From a virus: 64,000 nt of DNA. The notes under the pieces were generated by a model that ran no database searches, was not told the DNA's origin, and worked only from the letters and a program-made list of their open reading frames with translations. Of this stretch, positions 44,811 through 53,700 are shown piece after piece (the first letter of the stretch is position 1; each line of letters starts with the position of its first letter). The DNA is taken from positions 103,998 to 167,997 of the IMG/VR virus record IMGVR_UViG_3300027896_000011; one strand, given 5' to 3'. The translations under genes and the position numbers were made by a program.

Positions 44811-45305
44811 ATGGCTACGGCTGATAACACTGCTGATAAACTAGTAGGAGTCATAGAGGAAAGTGGCATTGTTACTGTTCTCCGCAATACAGAAGCTTCA
44901 GGTTCCCTTCGTTTACTCTGCCGGGTAAGTGATAAGAAGAGATGGTGTGCTGTATTAGAATATGTTCTGGCTAAAAAAGAAGGATGGACTGAACATATTT
45001 GTCAGCAGTACTTTATGAAGGAAGATCAACTAGTGTACGGTTGGAATCTTATATTAACTTCTGAAGACTTGCCTGCCGCGTATAGTAATGCGTGTAAGTT
45101 ATTTAAAGCCGCAGTTAATGCTGTACAGGCTGGCATAGGTAGAACTAAAAAAGAAAAAGGACGTAAGGAACCAGTAGATAGCATGCCGCTAATAGGAGCA
45201 TCTCCTAGAAGAACCATGCAACTATCTTTTGATCCGAGATTGCCAGGTCCTAGTAAAGGTGGACCTAGTCATAAAGGCGCATTTTCTATTGGAGGAGGCG
45301 GTTAA
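44811..45305 (+). CDS. Hypothetical protein
   Basis: 164 residues from the ATG at 44811 (GGAGGG upstream). Alpha/beta N-terminal domain, then a basic, glycine/proline-rich tail ending AFSIGGGG. The stop overlaps the next ATG. Function unknown. Confidence 0.68.
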   Translation: MATADNTADKLVGVIEESGIVTVLRNTEASGSLRLLCRVSDKKRWCAVLEYVLAKKEGWTEHICQQYFMKEDQLVYGWNLILTSEDLPAAYSNACKLFKAAVNAVQAGIGRTKKEKGRKEPVDSMPLIGASPRRTMQLSFDPRLPGPSKGGPSHKGAFSIGGGG

Positions 45306-45997
45306 TGCCTTTTCATGGACCGGAGGCTAGCGCTCTATTACGAGAGAGATTAGGTGATCAAGACCTAGGTAAACTTAATGAAAGAGAAGAAGGCGTCATC
45401 AAAGAGAAGATGGCTGCCGTAGATAAGTTCTTCCAATCTAAGATTAGCGCTAGATATAAGCTTGAAATACAGTTCCACGAAAAAAGATCATATAGAGACC
45501 CTTTCATGGGTATCATGTACTTCATGTCTAATGGAGACAAGTTCCATGGCGGTGGGGACAGTAAAGTATATCTTTGTGACGTAGATACTTGTCGGGGTGT
45601 AGTAGTTCCTACAGAGCATTCAGTAGTAGACCTTAATGAGGACCCGGAGCAAAATAAAGCACTTAAAGTAGTGTGTCCTAAGTGCAATAAGATATCATTT
45701 GCTCAAGATCTTTTGGGAGAGCGACTACTTAGATTGAATGTAAATGATTGGGCAACTGCTATTCTTAATAACTTTCGTTATTTGGGAAGTAATGCTGATG
45801 TCCGCTTGATTTTCCACCATTCTGATTTACAACAGCATACTGCTCTAGAAATGGAGAAAGGTGCAGGTGGGGATATAATCAATAAGGCAAGGCGGAATAG
45901 AACTAAAGCGATATACCCCTTAAAAAATATTATCCAAGATACGGCACATGGCGCTGATTTATATGGGCGTTTTCTAGCATTTCTAAAAGGGAGCTAA
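45305..45997 (+). CDS. Hypothetical protein with zinc site
   Basis: 230 residues. N-terminal helices, YLCDVDTCRGVVVP and VVCPKCNKIS give a CxxxxC/CxxC metal site near the centre, then a helical C-terminus with HHSDLQQHTALEMEKG. No family recognised; length and place among virion genes would suit a structural or assembly factor. Confidence 0.65.
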   Translation: MPFHGPEASALLRERLGDQDLGKLNEREEGVIKEKMAAVDKFFQSKISARYKLEIQFHEKRSYRDPFMGIMYFMSNGDKFHGGGDSKVYLCDVDTCRGVVVPTEHSVVDLNEDPEQNKALKVVCPKCNKISFAQDLLGERLLRLNVNDWATAILNNFRYLGSNADVRLIFHHSDLQQHTALEMEKGAGGDIINKARRNRTKAIYPLKNIIQDTAHGADLYGRFLAFLKGS

Positions 45998-46009
45998 TAC
46001 AACCGTGTC

Positions 46010-46150
46010 GTCGAATCCATTCACCAACGACCCTCGCTGTACGTTCCTCTGGCTGGGGTTTCAACCCTGCATCTCCCAGTCGGAGCTCTCTGTTTTACCA
46101 GGTGATCTGAGTGACTTCGTTCGTCCACAGCTGAACAAATAGCTTATACC
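46010..46150 (-). ncRNA. Candidate minus-strand small RNA
   Basis: GGTATAAG on the minus strand at 46143-46150 points into a 185 bp gap with no minus gene. The transcript would carry GGGTTGAAACCCC-like pairing (a T-arm-like hairpin) and other short stems, and end near 46010. A similar arrangement is at 50632-50717. Confidence 0.5.
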
Positions 46151-46182
46151 AGTGATTCTTCATTTTTTGCACAGAGGGTATT

Positions 46183-46542
46183 ATGTCTGAACGTACTTTT
46201 GCAGATCAATTAAAAGAACGCAATGTGTATTTACATGAACTTGCTGTATGGAAAGAACTAGATGAGCATTTATCTAAATTTATGGATAGTGACGCAAATC
46301 CTACTAAACTGGGTATCCGGTCTAAAGGGGATACTCTTGTAGTACCACAATCAATAGTTGGCGGAGTTAGAGCAAGACTGAGTGTAAAAATAGCTGAGGT
46401 AGAGAGATTAATTCAAACCATTGATGGGACAAGGATTGTAGCCGATGAGAAACAAACAGCTGAGGAATCAAAAGAAGCTAAAGAGAAGGGAACACCGAAT
46501 GGGAAAGCGCCAAGACGTAAAGGAGACGCAAATGGGAACTGA
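46183..46542 (+). CDS. Hypothetical helical protein
   Basis: 119 residues, AGAGGG upstream. Helical with a coiled-coil region and a lysine-rich tail (KEKGTPNGKAPRRKGD). Overlaps the next gene by 11 bases. Confidence 0.68.
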   Translation: MSERTFADQLKERNVYLHELAVWKELDEHLSKFMDSDANPTKLGIRSKGDTLVVPQSIVGGVRARLSVKIAEVERLIQTIDGTRIVADEKQTAEESKEAKEKGTPNGKAPRRKGDANGN

Positions 46543-47173
46543 TGATGGAGATATGAATAGTTTAAGATTAGCCATATCTCAGTTATATCAGAACCAAATA
46601 GTTATGAAGGAGGGGCTTGACGCTGCTGAGGTTAATCTACGTGCTTTTCAAAAAGTACTTAATGATATTGTAAGCGGTAAACCGAATCGTATTGTTACGA
46701 CGCTTAATGGAGAGCAGGTATATCAGATTAATTGGGAAGAGTATTATAAACTTGTAGACGCTGAAATGGCTGCAATGGCTGCTGCTGTAAAAGAAGCAGA
46801 AGATACTAAGATCAAGACTATTGTAGAAGAGCTCGCTGATGGTACTAAAGTCACTTGGCTAAAAGAAAGAATCACAAATCATATTGCCGGAGAGCAAGTA
46901 GATGCGACTACTATGGCTATTCGTATGCAGAACACTCAAAAGTTTTTTGAAGTGTTAGAAACTGAATTAGATAATGCCAAGCAAGGTAAATCTTTTAGTG
47001 CAGAAAAAATAGCACAGCTCTATCATTTAATTTCCGCCGAAGAAAAGAGAGCAGAAGCGGAGAAACAAGCAACTGAAGATGGAGTAGCTCCTAGTAGTAT
47101 TGGTCATCTTGCAGAAGAACCTGTAGAGAACACAGAAGTAGTGTTCGGTGGAGAACCAAATAATGCCGGTTAA
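46532..47173 (+). CDS. Hypothetical coiled-coil protein
   Basis: 213 residues from the ATG at 46532 (AAAGGAG upstream). Long charged helices, then an acidic tail. The end VVFGGEPNNAG resembles the internal VVFGGSS of the protein at 40703. Function unknown. Confidence 0.68.
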   Translation: MGTDDGDMNSLRLAISQLYQNQIVMKEGLDAAEVNLRAFQKVLNDIVSGKPNRIVTTLNGEQVYQINWEEYYKLVDAEMAAMAAAVKEAEDTKIKTIVEELADGTKVTWLKERITNHIAGEQVDATTMAIRMQNTQKFFEVLETELDNAKQGKSFSAEKIAQLYHLISAEEKRAEAEKQATEDGVAPSSIGHLAEEPVENTEVVFGGEPNNAG

Positions 47174-47333
47174 ATCAAAGACACCAGTAGTTATTTCTTA
47201 TACAGGACATCCTGCTGCATTCAAAAAGATCAGATGCCCACACTGCCAAGGCTACGCATCTGCAGGACCCCACAACGACAACATTTTTAAATGCGGCCGT
47301 TGTGGGAAGTCCTTCAAGAATACAAAGTTTTAA
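47163..47333 (+). CDS. Zinc-ribbon protein
   Basis: 56 residues. IRCPHCQGYASAGPHNDNIFKCGRCGKSFK is a standard CxxC-CxxC zinc ribbon. It is the last gene of the plus-strand run and ends at a bidirectional hairpin. Confidence 0.7.
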   Translation: MPVKSKTPVVISYTGHPAAFKKIRCPHCQGYASAGPHNDNIFKCGRCGKSFKNTKF

Positions 47334-47341
47334 CGCATCTA

Positions 47342-47370
47342 GTAGATTTCGGCACGGTGCCGAAATCTAC
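47342..47370. terminator. Bidirectional hairpin between convergent genes
   Basis: Perfect inverted repeat GTAGATTTCGGCAC/GTGCCGAAATCTAC with a one-base centre, separating the plus run from the minus ligase gene. Confidence 0.75.
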
Positions 47371-47384
47371 CGATTGCGTCATAT

Positions 47385-48728
47385 TTAGAGCTCTGGGTTG
47401 ATGCATTCATCTACAGATTTATCTTGTCGTAGGCCTTTATATCGTGGGAGTTGAAGAGCGTTAGTATCATCTCCAGCGCTAGTATAGAAGCGTTCTTCAT
47501 ATTCTATCTGAACACATTGAGGCCATTTCCAAGTCATCATTGATTCTCGATCAAGGTCTGTTAGCCCTGTACCGACTTCACTGATGTATACTTCTTCTCC
47601 AGCTTCATTGAGTTGATAGAGAGATAGAGTTCCTACTCTCCCTCTATTTTTGCCGGAACCAAAAGAACCCATTGGACGTTCTTTAGTGCTCTCAATGGGA
47701 GAGAAGTAAGCAATGAAGTCATCTTCTTGTGTTGGCTTCAGTTTGAAACAAGAGGCTGGCCTGTCTGGTTTTCCATTGAAGCTGTAACTCTTATCTCCAA
47801 TAATAGCATCTTTATCATAAACTACCCAGCCTTCCCAACCATTAGCTACTGCTGATATTTTGGCTTCTTCTATTGTTCTGAATTGTTGTATTTCTGCACA
47901 ACTGAGGAATTTTCCATTAAGTTTTTGACTATGACGACGATGTTTGAACATATCTGTGAATGTATTCTGCATTGCCCATAGATTATCTTCGTTTGTATTA
48001 ATTGCTTCAAGATGTATTCCATTCATAATGGGAACTCTGAATAGGTAGAACTTTACCCAACCTAATTTGTTCTGCCTTTCTATTGCTTTTGCATTATGGG
48101 CGTTCATTATGGTCTGCAAGAGTTTCATATCTCGTTTAGTATTGCCTTCACCCATATACGCTTCAAAAAGCATTATAGTTTTGCGGGGTATTGGTAGTTC
48201 TGTAATAGCCAGTACAAGGTGCCCGAATTTTTCAGAAACTGAATCCATTCTGCGGGTATATATATTGACATATCCATCCGCGTCTTTATGGGCAATTACG
48301 CACATGCCATTCACTTTGCGGGTATAGAGAAGACGACCGTCTCTATCCAGCTTATTCATTGCCTTATCGCTAATGGTGTTGTTCGGTTTACTGAATGCTA
48401 GATTTTTGGGTAGGCTTTTATTGTGGTCGATTTCACAAATAGTATCTTCCATTAGTGTTTTTCCACTGAGACCTATTTCTACATAACCCTCTTCTGTTTT
48501 CTTTCTAATGGCCCGGTCAAAGATAAATTGAGCATTGTCTTCAGCGGAGACAAAAGTTTTAGTATTTACTTTTCCTTTAGGTTCAATAGCATCAGTAACT
48601 GTGCCGTGTTGTATATGAGTGCCTTCGGCATTAAGGGCACCCCAGATAGTTGTAACTTTATTTTTCTTTACATCGATGATCCAATAACGTTCTTGCCCTC
48701 GTGTTTCTCGTTGACGAAATTCTCTCAT
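47385..48728 (-). CDS. ATP-dependent DNA ligase with N-terminal WGR-like domain
   Basis: 447 residues from the ATG at 48728. Residues ~5-95 look like a WGR domain (ERYWIIDV..KVTTIWGALNAEGTHIQH ... KTEEGYVEIG). The ligase domain follows: RKVNGMCVI (motif I, K-x-N-G with the lysine that is adenylated), MLFEAYMGEG (motif III), GWVVYDKD (motif IV) and CFKLKP (motif V), then an OB-fold-like C-terminus. Seals nicks during replication or repair. Single-gene minus unit with its own GGTATAAG. Confidence 0.88.
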   Translation of the reverse strand: MREFRQRETRGQERYWIIDVKKNKVTTIWGALNAEGTHIQHGTVTDAIEPKGKVNTKTFVSAEDNAQFIFDRAIRKKTEEGYVEIGLSGKTLMEDTICEIDHNKSLPKNLAFSKPNNTISDKAMNKLDRDGRLLYTRKVNGMCVIAHKDADGYVNIYTRRMDSVSEKFGHLVLAITELPIPRKTIMLFEAYMGEGNTKRDMKLLQTIMNAHNAKAIERQNKLGWVKFYLFRVPIMNGIHLEAINTNEDNLWAMQNTFTDMFKHRRHSQKLNGKFLSCAEIQQFRTIEEAKISAVANGWEGWVVYDKDAIIGDKSYSFNGKPDRPASCFKLKPTQEDDFIAYFSPIESTKERPMGSFGSGKNRGRVGTLSLYQLNEAGEEVYISEVGTGLTDLDRESMMTWKWPQCVQIEYEERFYTSAGDDTNALQLPRYKGLRQDKSVDECINPEL

Positions 48729-48765
48729 ACATTTGCCTTTCAAATAAGAGTGGGTAATCAGATTA

Positions 48766-48773
48766 CTTATACC
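48766..48773 (-). promoter_or_regulatory. Candidate phage promoter element (GGTATAAG, minus)
   Basis: Minus-strand GGTATAAG 38 bases before the ligase ATG, just downstream of the lipoprotein terminator. Confidence 0.6.
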
Positions 48774-48809
48774 CGGAGAAGAAGGAATATTGCAGTGAGG
48801 TTATGGGCT

Positions 48810-48846
48810 AAAAAAGAAGCCACCAACCTTGTGGGTTAGTGACTTC
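48810..48846 (-). terminator. Intrinsic terminator (minus)
   Basis: GAAG(T)CACTAACCC pairs with GGTTGGTGGCTTC, followed on the minus strand by six T. It ends the lipoprotein gene before the ligase promoter. Confidence 0.7.
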
Positions 48847-48876
48847 TTTAATAAAGTCAGTGATCTCTTCAATAAT

Positions 48877-49977
48877 CTATGGGCAGATCCATTGGACCCC
48901 GTTGTCATACGAATTGGATGGATATACTAATGATACCTTGCAGCTTGGTGTTATCACCGTGCAGGTAGCTTTCATTTTTACTATATCGTTTATCCAATCC
49001 AGATTTCCTTGTAGAGTGTTTATTGCACAATACACAGGGTTGCCTGCTCTGTCATGGGACGCACAATCTAGACTTTGTTCCCATTGCCAGTAACCGTCCC
49101 CTGTTTTAACGTATACTGGTGGACGTGCACAGCACGGTTGCCCTACATTACCGCAAGCTACAACAGTATCCGTAGAGGATACTGTGTCTGGCGGAGAAGC
49201 ATCAGGAGAAGATATACGTCCACCAGTACCTATCATTCCTCCTGTCTCAATATTACCCCCGGTACCTGCAAATCCACCCGTACCTGCAAATCCACCCGTA
49301 CCTGTTGCTCCTCCGACACCAATGGGCAGGTCTTGTATGATTTCCCCTGTGCTACTACAATGGCAACTACACGTATTGCCCATAACAAGGCAATTGCTAC
49401 AGAGTAAGGTGTCTCCCGGATAGTAGAATTTACCGCCGTAGAGGCACCACACTGCCGGAGTGGTGCTTCCACCAACCCCAATAGCTCCTCCGGTGCCTGG
49501 GGTACCCCCTGTACCAGATAGATTGATAGTACCACCCATACCTATGGTTCCACCTGTACCTGTAGATCCACCAGTACCTATGAACTCGAACCCACCCGTA
49601 CCCATTGTTCCTTCGATGCCTGGGTTACCCCCAGTACCAGAGGGATTGATGTTGCCACCTGTACCTGGGGTTCCACCAACCCCAATAGCTCCTCCTGTAC
49701 CTGTGGTACCGCCAGTACCTGGTGTTCCCCCCGTACCTGGTGTACCACCTGTACCTGGTGATTCTACTGTTCCACCAGTACCCATTACATCTACCATACC
49801 TGTGGTTGAGGTTACTGTTGTAATGCCACCAGTGCCGTTACTGATAATTACTCCGGCTGTACCTCTAGTATCAGGGGTATTTCTTACGCTGTTTATTCCA
49901 CCGTCATTGGTGGAGTGAAATCCGGCCGTATCCATCGTACAGCCTGCTAGCATGATCAGACCGATTAGGTGTTTCAT
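48877..49977 (-). CDS. GTGG-repeat lipoprotein
   Basis: 366 residues. MKHLIGLIMLAGC is a short lipoprotein signal with a cysteine lipobox. Residues ~48-180 and ~225-260 are made of GTGGTPGTGG-type repeats, broken by a cysteine-rich module (WCLYGGKFYYPGDTLLCSNCLVMGNTCSCHC). A C-terminal cysteine-rich domain ends at 48877. This style, lipobox plus GTGG linker plus Cys-rich domains, is common in Myxococcota surface proteins. Probably exported to the host envelope. AAGGAG and GGTATAAG lie just upstream. Confidence 0.8.
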   Translation of the reverse strand: MKHLIGLIMLAGCTMDTAGFHSTNDGGINSVRNTPDTRGTAGVIISNGTGGITTVTSTTGMVDVMGTGGTVESPGTGGTPGTGGTPGTGGTTGTGGAIGVGGTPGTGGNINPSGTGGNPGIEGTMGTGGFEFIGTGGSTGTGGTIGMGGTINLSGTGGTPGTGGAIGVGGSTTPAVWCLYGGKFYYPGDTLLCSNCLVMGNTCSCHCSSTGEIIQDLPIGVGGATGTGGFAGTGGFAGTGGNIETGGMIGTGGRISSPDASPPDTVSSTDTVVACGNVGQPCCARPPVYVKTGDGYWQWEQSLDCASHDRAGNPVYCAINTLQGNLDWINDIVKMKATCTVITPSCKVSLVYPSNSYDNGVQWICP

Positions 49978-49995
49978 GGTGTTCTCCTTATTATT

Positions 49996-50003
49996 CTTAT
50001 ACC
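49996..50003 (-). promoter_or_regulatory. Candidate phage promoter element (GGTATAAG, minus)
   Basis: Minus-strand GGTATAAG only 19 bases before the lipoprotein ATG, so transcription would start close to the ribosome site AAGGAG. Confidence 0.6.
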
Positions 50004-50064
50004 TTTTTAGCAGGCAGTATTTTCACCTATTGCGCTATTTGTATAAATAGTTCATTATCAGCTT

Positions 50065-50313
50065 ATGACAGCACAACAGGCCATTTATATCTCTCTGGCA
50101 AAACCCCAAGGTAAAGAGTATTCTGAGTGCAATATTAATGAGCGTATAGCTGCAATGGCTTCTGAGCTCGAAGAATTTAATAAGTACATGCGCAATTTAC
50201 CACCGGAGAAGGGTGGAGGAGCGCTGGCTCCATTAGAGATGACTCTTATTAGAACGTATCTTGCGTGGAAGCTGAGTAATGTCACGCAGACAGCTAACAG
50301 TATTAAGGATTGA
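50065..50313 (+). CDS. Hypothetical protein
   Basis: 82 residues, helical, no ribosome site stronger than weak AT-rich sequence. MTAQQAIYISLAKPQGK...LAPLEMTLIRTYLAWKLSN. Start of the virion gene block. Confidence 0.6.
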   Translation: MTAQQAIYISLAKPQGKEYSECNINERIAAMASELEEFNKYMRNLPPEKGGGALAPLEMTLIRTYLAWKLSNVTQTANSIKD

Positions 50314-50323
50314 AGGTGGACAA

Positions 50324-50629
50324 ATGGGTCGAAAAGTAGTTGTAGAAATCAAATGTGATCGATGTGCTCGTACAGAACATTTACCCGCTAATGGTTCTCA
50401 AGTACAAGGGGAAGAGCCTATATTCGAAGGTAGTTTTCAGGGGGTAGCGGTAGAGTTTAAAGATCTGTGTACTTCGTGCAAAGAGATCGTAGCAATGCGG
50501 TGGAATGAAATAGCTAAATCACTACTTAAAGCTTCTCCGCAAAGAAATAGATTAGATAAGTTGGCTAAAATAGAAGCAGCAAAACCTACAGCAAAATTGA
50601 GTCCGCACGGTACCTCCCCGAAGTCCTGA
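50324..50629 (+). CDS. Zinc-binding hypothetical protein
   Basis: 101 residues from the ATG at 50324. IKCDRCARTEHL and LCTSCKEIV form a zinc ribbon with an intervening beta segment. Function unknown. Confidence 0.65.
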   Translation: MGRKVVVEIKCDRCARTEHLPANGSQVQGEEPIFEGSFQGVAVEFKDLCTSCKEIVAMRWNEIAKSLLKASPQRNRLDKLAKIEAAKPTAKLSPHGTSPKS

Positions 50630-50631
50630 CT

Positions 50632-50717
50632 CACTTAGCTCTCTCGAGCAGTGGCTCTCACCAAGGGCTGCGTTCCCATGCTCTTCAGGCGTCCCTGTAG
50701 AACAAAGTACTTATACC
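50632..50717 (-). ncRNA. Candidate minus-strand small RNA
   Basis: Minus-strand GGTATAAG (50710-50717) with no minus gene below. The 80-base region has short GC-rich stems (GTGGCTCTCACC/GGTGAGAGCCAC overlap; AGGGACGCCT) and no ORF. The same promoter-plus-structured-gap layout occurs at 46010-46150. Confidence 0.5.
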
Positions 50718-50757
50718 TTAGCTTCTAGATGTTTTTCGCCATAGGATGGTCTAGAGA

Positions 50758-53700
50758 ATGCCAGTATATAGTGGCCAGACAAGTGGAATGATATCCCAGC
50801 AGAATCAAATGTTTGCTGGGTATGGTTCGTATGCTGGAACATTCTCCCCTGGAGCACCTCCAGGAATGATGAATTACGGGGAACCTAATAGCCAGCAAGG
50901 TCCATATGGTGGGGCATATCCTACATTCCCTACCGCTCAATATGAAGCAGGACAGCATGTATTAGGCGGTATACATGCCGCGTTACCTACTGCTATTGGT
51001 GCTGCTACTTTTGCTGGTGCCTTTCTACCCGGATTTGTTGGAACATCAATAGGTAGATTAGACCCCTTCCAGGCAGCATTAAGTGGGTTTGGCAGAGCTT
51101 CTGGGGTATCCAGGGGTATTGCTGGTATGGGCGTAATGGACTCCATAGGCACTATGGGGGCTAATATAGGGCGTATTGGAGCTGGTGGCGTAGGTAATGT
51201 GTTCCGGGCAGGATTAACAGGAATTGGTGGAGCTGCAGCTGCTTCTTTTTTGCCATTAGCTGGTTTAGCTGCAGTTCAACATGCTACAGGGCAAATGGCT
51301 GAAGGGGCTCAGTTTACTGGGCAGGTACAACGGACTCTTGGGCAGAACTTCCGTTTCTTGAACCCACAATCTCAGACGGGTTATGGATTTAGTAGAGAGC
51401 AGGGGGCTGAGATAGCGGATACTATCCGGACAATGGGGAATAAAGACATAATGTCCTCTCCTCAAGAGATGCTCCGGATAATGAATCAAAGCATTCAGGG
51501 AGGTCTATTCAGGCCGGTACAGGATGCAAAGGCTTTTCAGGAGAAGTTTAAAGAGGTAGTTGCGGCGGTAAAAGAGATAGCAAAGACGTTCAATACTACG
51601 CTCGAGGGGGCTATGCCTTTCTTACAAGAGGGCAGGCGTATGGGGTTCTGGACACCTGCGGATATACAGAGGATGGCAGGGTCTACATTAGGTACTGCCA
51701 AGATTACTGGTTTATCGGTAGCTCAAGTGCAACAGATGCAGCAGCAGGGTGCAGATATGGCTCGTCAGGTAGGGGCTGTAGGGGCTACTGGAGCTAGAGG
51801 GATGACGGGTAGTTTAGGTTTAGTGGGTGGGGCTATTAGAGGTGGGGTTTTGTCTGAGCAAGCACTGTCGGATATGACTGGTGGGTTAACTGGCAGTGAT
51901 GCAATACAGGCATTTGCTGGACAGTTGCAGGCATCAGCGACTAGGTTTTCTGCTTCTGGTACTGGTCGTTGGTTATTGGCTGGATTAGCCGGAAAGGATA
52001 TGAGGCATTTAGATAAGGGAAAGCTTGCTATGTTGGCGTCGGGGCAGATAAGTGCTGGAGATCTTAGAGGTATGGCAGAGAAAAATGTTCAGGGGCGTGG
52101 TGCTGCTTTCCGGATGGGAGAGGAGGAGATGCGTGGTGATTTGTTAGAGATGGGGTTTGAAGGTCAGGCCGGATTTTTAAAGGGATTAGTAGGTGATCGT
52201 CTTTATGGTAAATCTGATATGGATAAGTACGTTACACGTAGGCTTATTCAGCGGTTTACAGGTGGGACATCTAAAGAAGCTGATGCTAAAGCTGAGATGC
52301 TCAGAAATATGGAGCAAACTCTACGGGAGAATAAACAAAATAGTGAGGCTCTTTTTGATCAAAAGGCACGAGATCAAAAAGAATTGATGGATCATTCATA
52401 TGAGGGTCTTAAACGTAAAGTAACTTTGTGGTGGAAGAGTAATATAGATGATCCGTTACAGGAAGTTGGATCTAAGCTTTCTGAGGATATAGGGGATACT
52501 GTAGAGAGTTTTTCAGATAAGTTTTGGGGAAGGTCTCCTAGAGCATTGCGGAATATGGGAATAACCAGTGGTATGGCTAGAGCTATGCGTGCTGGAGCGT
52601 TTGGAGATTTAAAGACAGAACGTAACACATTTGCTTCTAAACAGGAGATGATTGATTTATTTGGTAAACCTCAGTCAGGGGCAGTTCAAGAACGACTTTT
52701 AAGTACTCCTGGGGGGAGAGATAGTGCTAAAGGGTATGCTTTGTTAGATGCAACTTCTGGGTCTTTGAGTGCTGAAAGAGCTAAGGCTCTTGGATACAGT
52801 AGTCAGGATGCTGCCAGTAAAGGATTAGCGACAATATCTGAAGCATGGGGAACTCCCGGTATAATAGATGCACTTGAGGCATCGAAGAGTGAAAGTGCAT
52901 TTTCCAGGGGGGGTGACGTAGTTGCAGCTATGTCGGCTAGTAAGTATGTGTCCGCAGAAGCAAAAAAACAATTTTTAGGTATTACTGCTGCACAGCAGGA
53001 AGCACGTGTAATTGCCTCTGCATCTTTAAATATCAGAAAGAGAGGTAGATTACAAACTTCAGAAGAAGCTGAAAGAGTACGTAAGTCAGTAGGGTTAGGT
53101 TCTGGGCAGGATGATAATACTACGGAACAAAAAATTAATGAGCGTTGGGATACTGCTTTAAATAAGTTAGGGGGCGATTATGTAACTCAAAGCCCAGAAG
53201 AGAGGGGATATGGGTTAAAAGGAATTATTTGGGGTCTAAAAGGAAATGTTCGAGGTGTTTTTGAACAGCTTAATGATTTCGGTTTTGGTAATAATACATT
53301 AGGTAACGATGTATTATTAGGTTCATTTGTTAGAGCTGGAACGAAGGTGGGAACATCTAATCCAAAAGCCGACGTTCATAAGCTTATGACTAGCGAGGAT
53401 GGAGAGCAGTTTAAGGGAATATTAGGGAAATTGGGTAGGGGTGATGTTGAGGAAGCCAGTGTAGAAGCTGCTAAGTTAGCTAGTAAATATTATGGTAAAG
53501 AGGGAGAGGAAGGTAAACATAAGATATTAAATGACATAGCTCATAAGGAAAATATTGAGGCGTATACTGAGTTAGGTAAAATGCAACAAGCTAGGAGTAC
53601 GTTGCAGAGAGATGATACTTTTCAAAAAAGATTGGGACAAGTTAAGTCAAGTTTAGAGAGTCATGGAGATCTTGCGGGGGTAATGGAGGGTCTTACAGGT

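Noticed and set aside
49184-49918. Proline-rich plus-strand ORFs (PPVPVxPP)
   Set aside because: Antisense shadows of the GTGG repeats in the lipoprotein gene, which has a lipobox, ribosome site and promoter.
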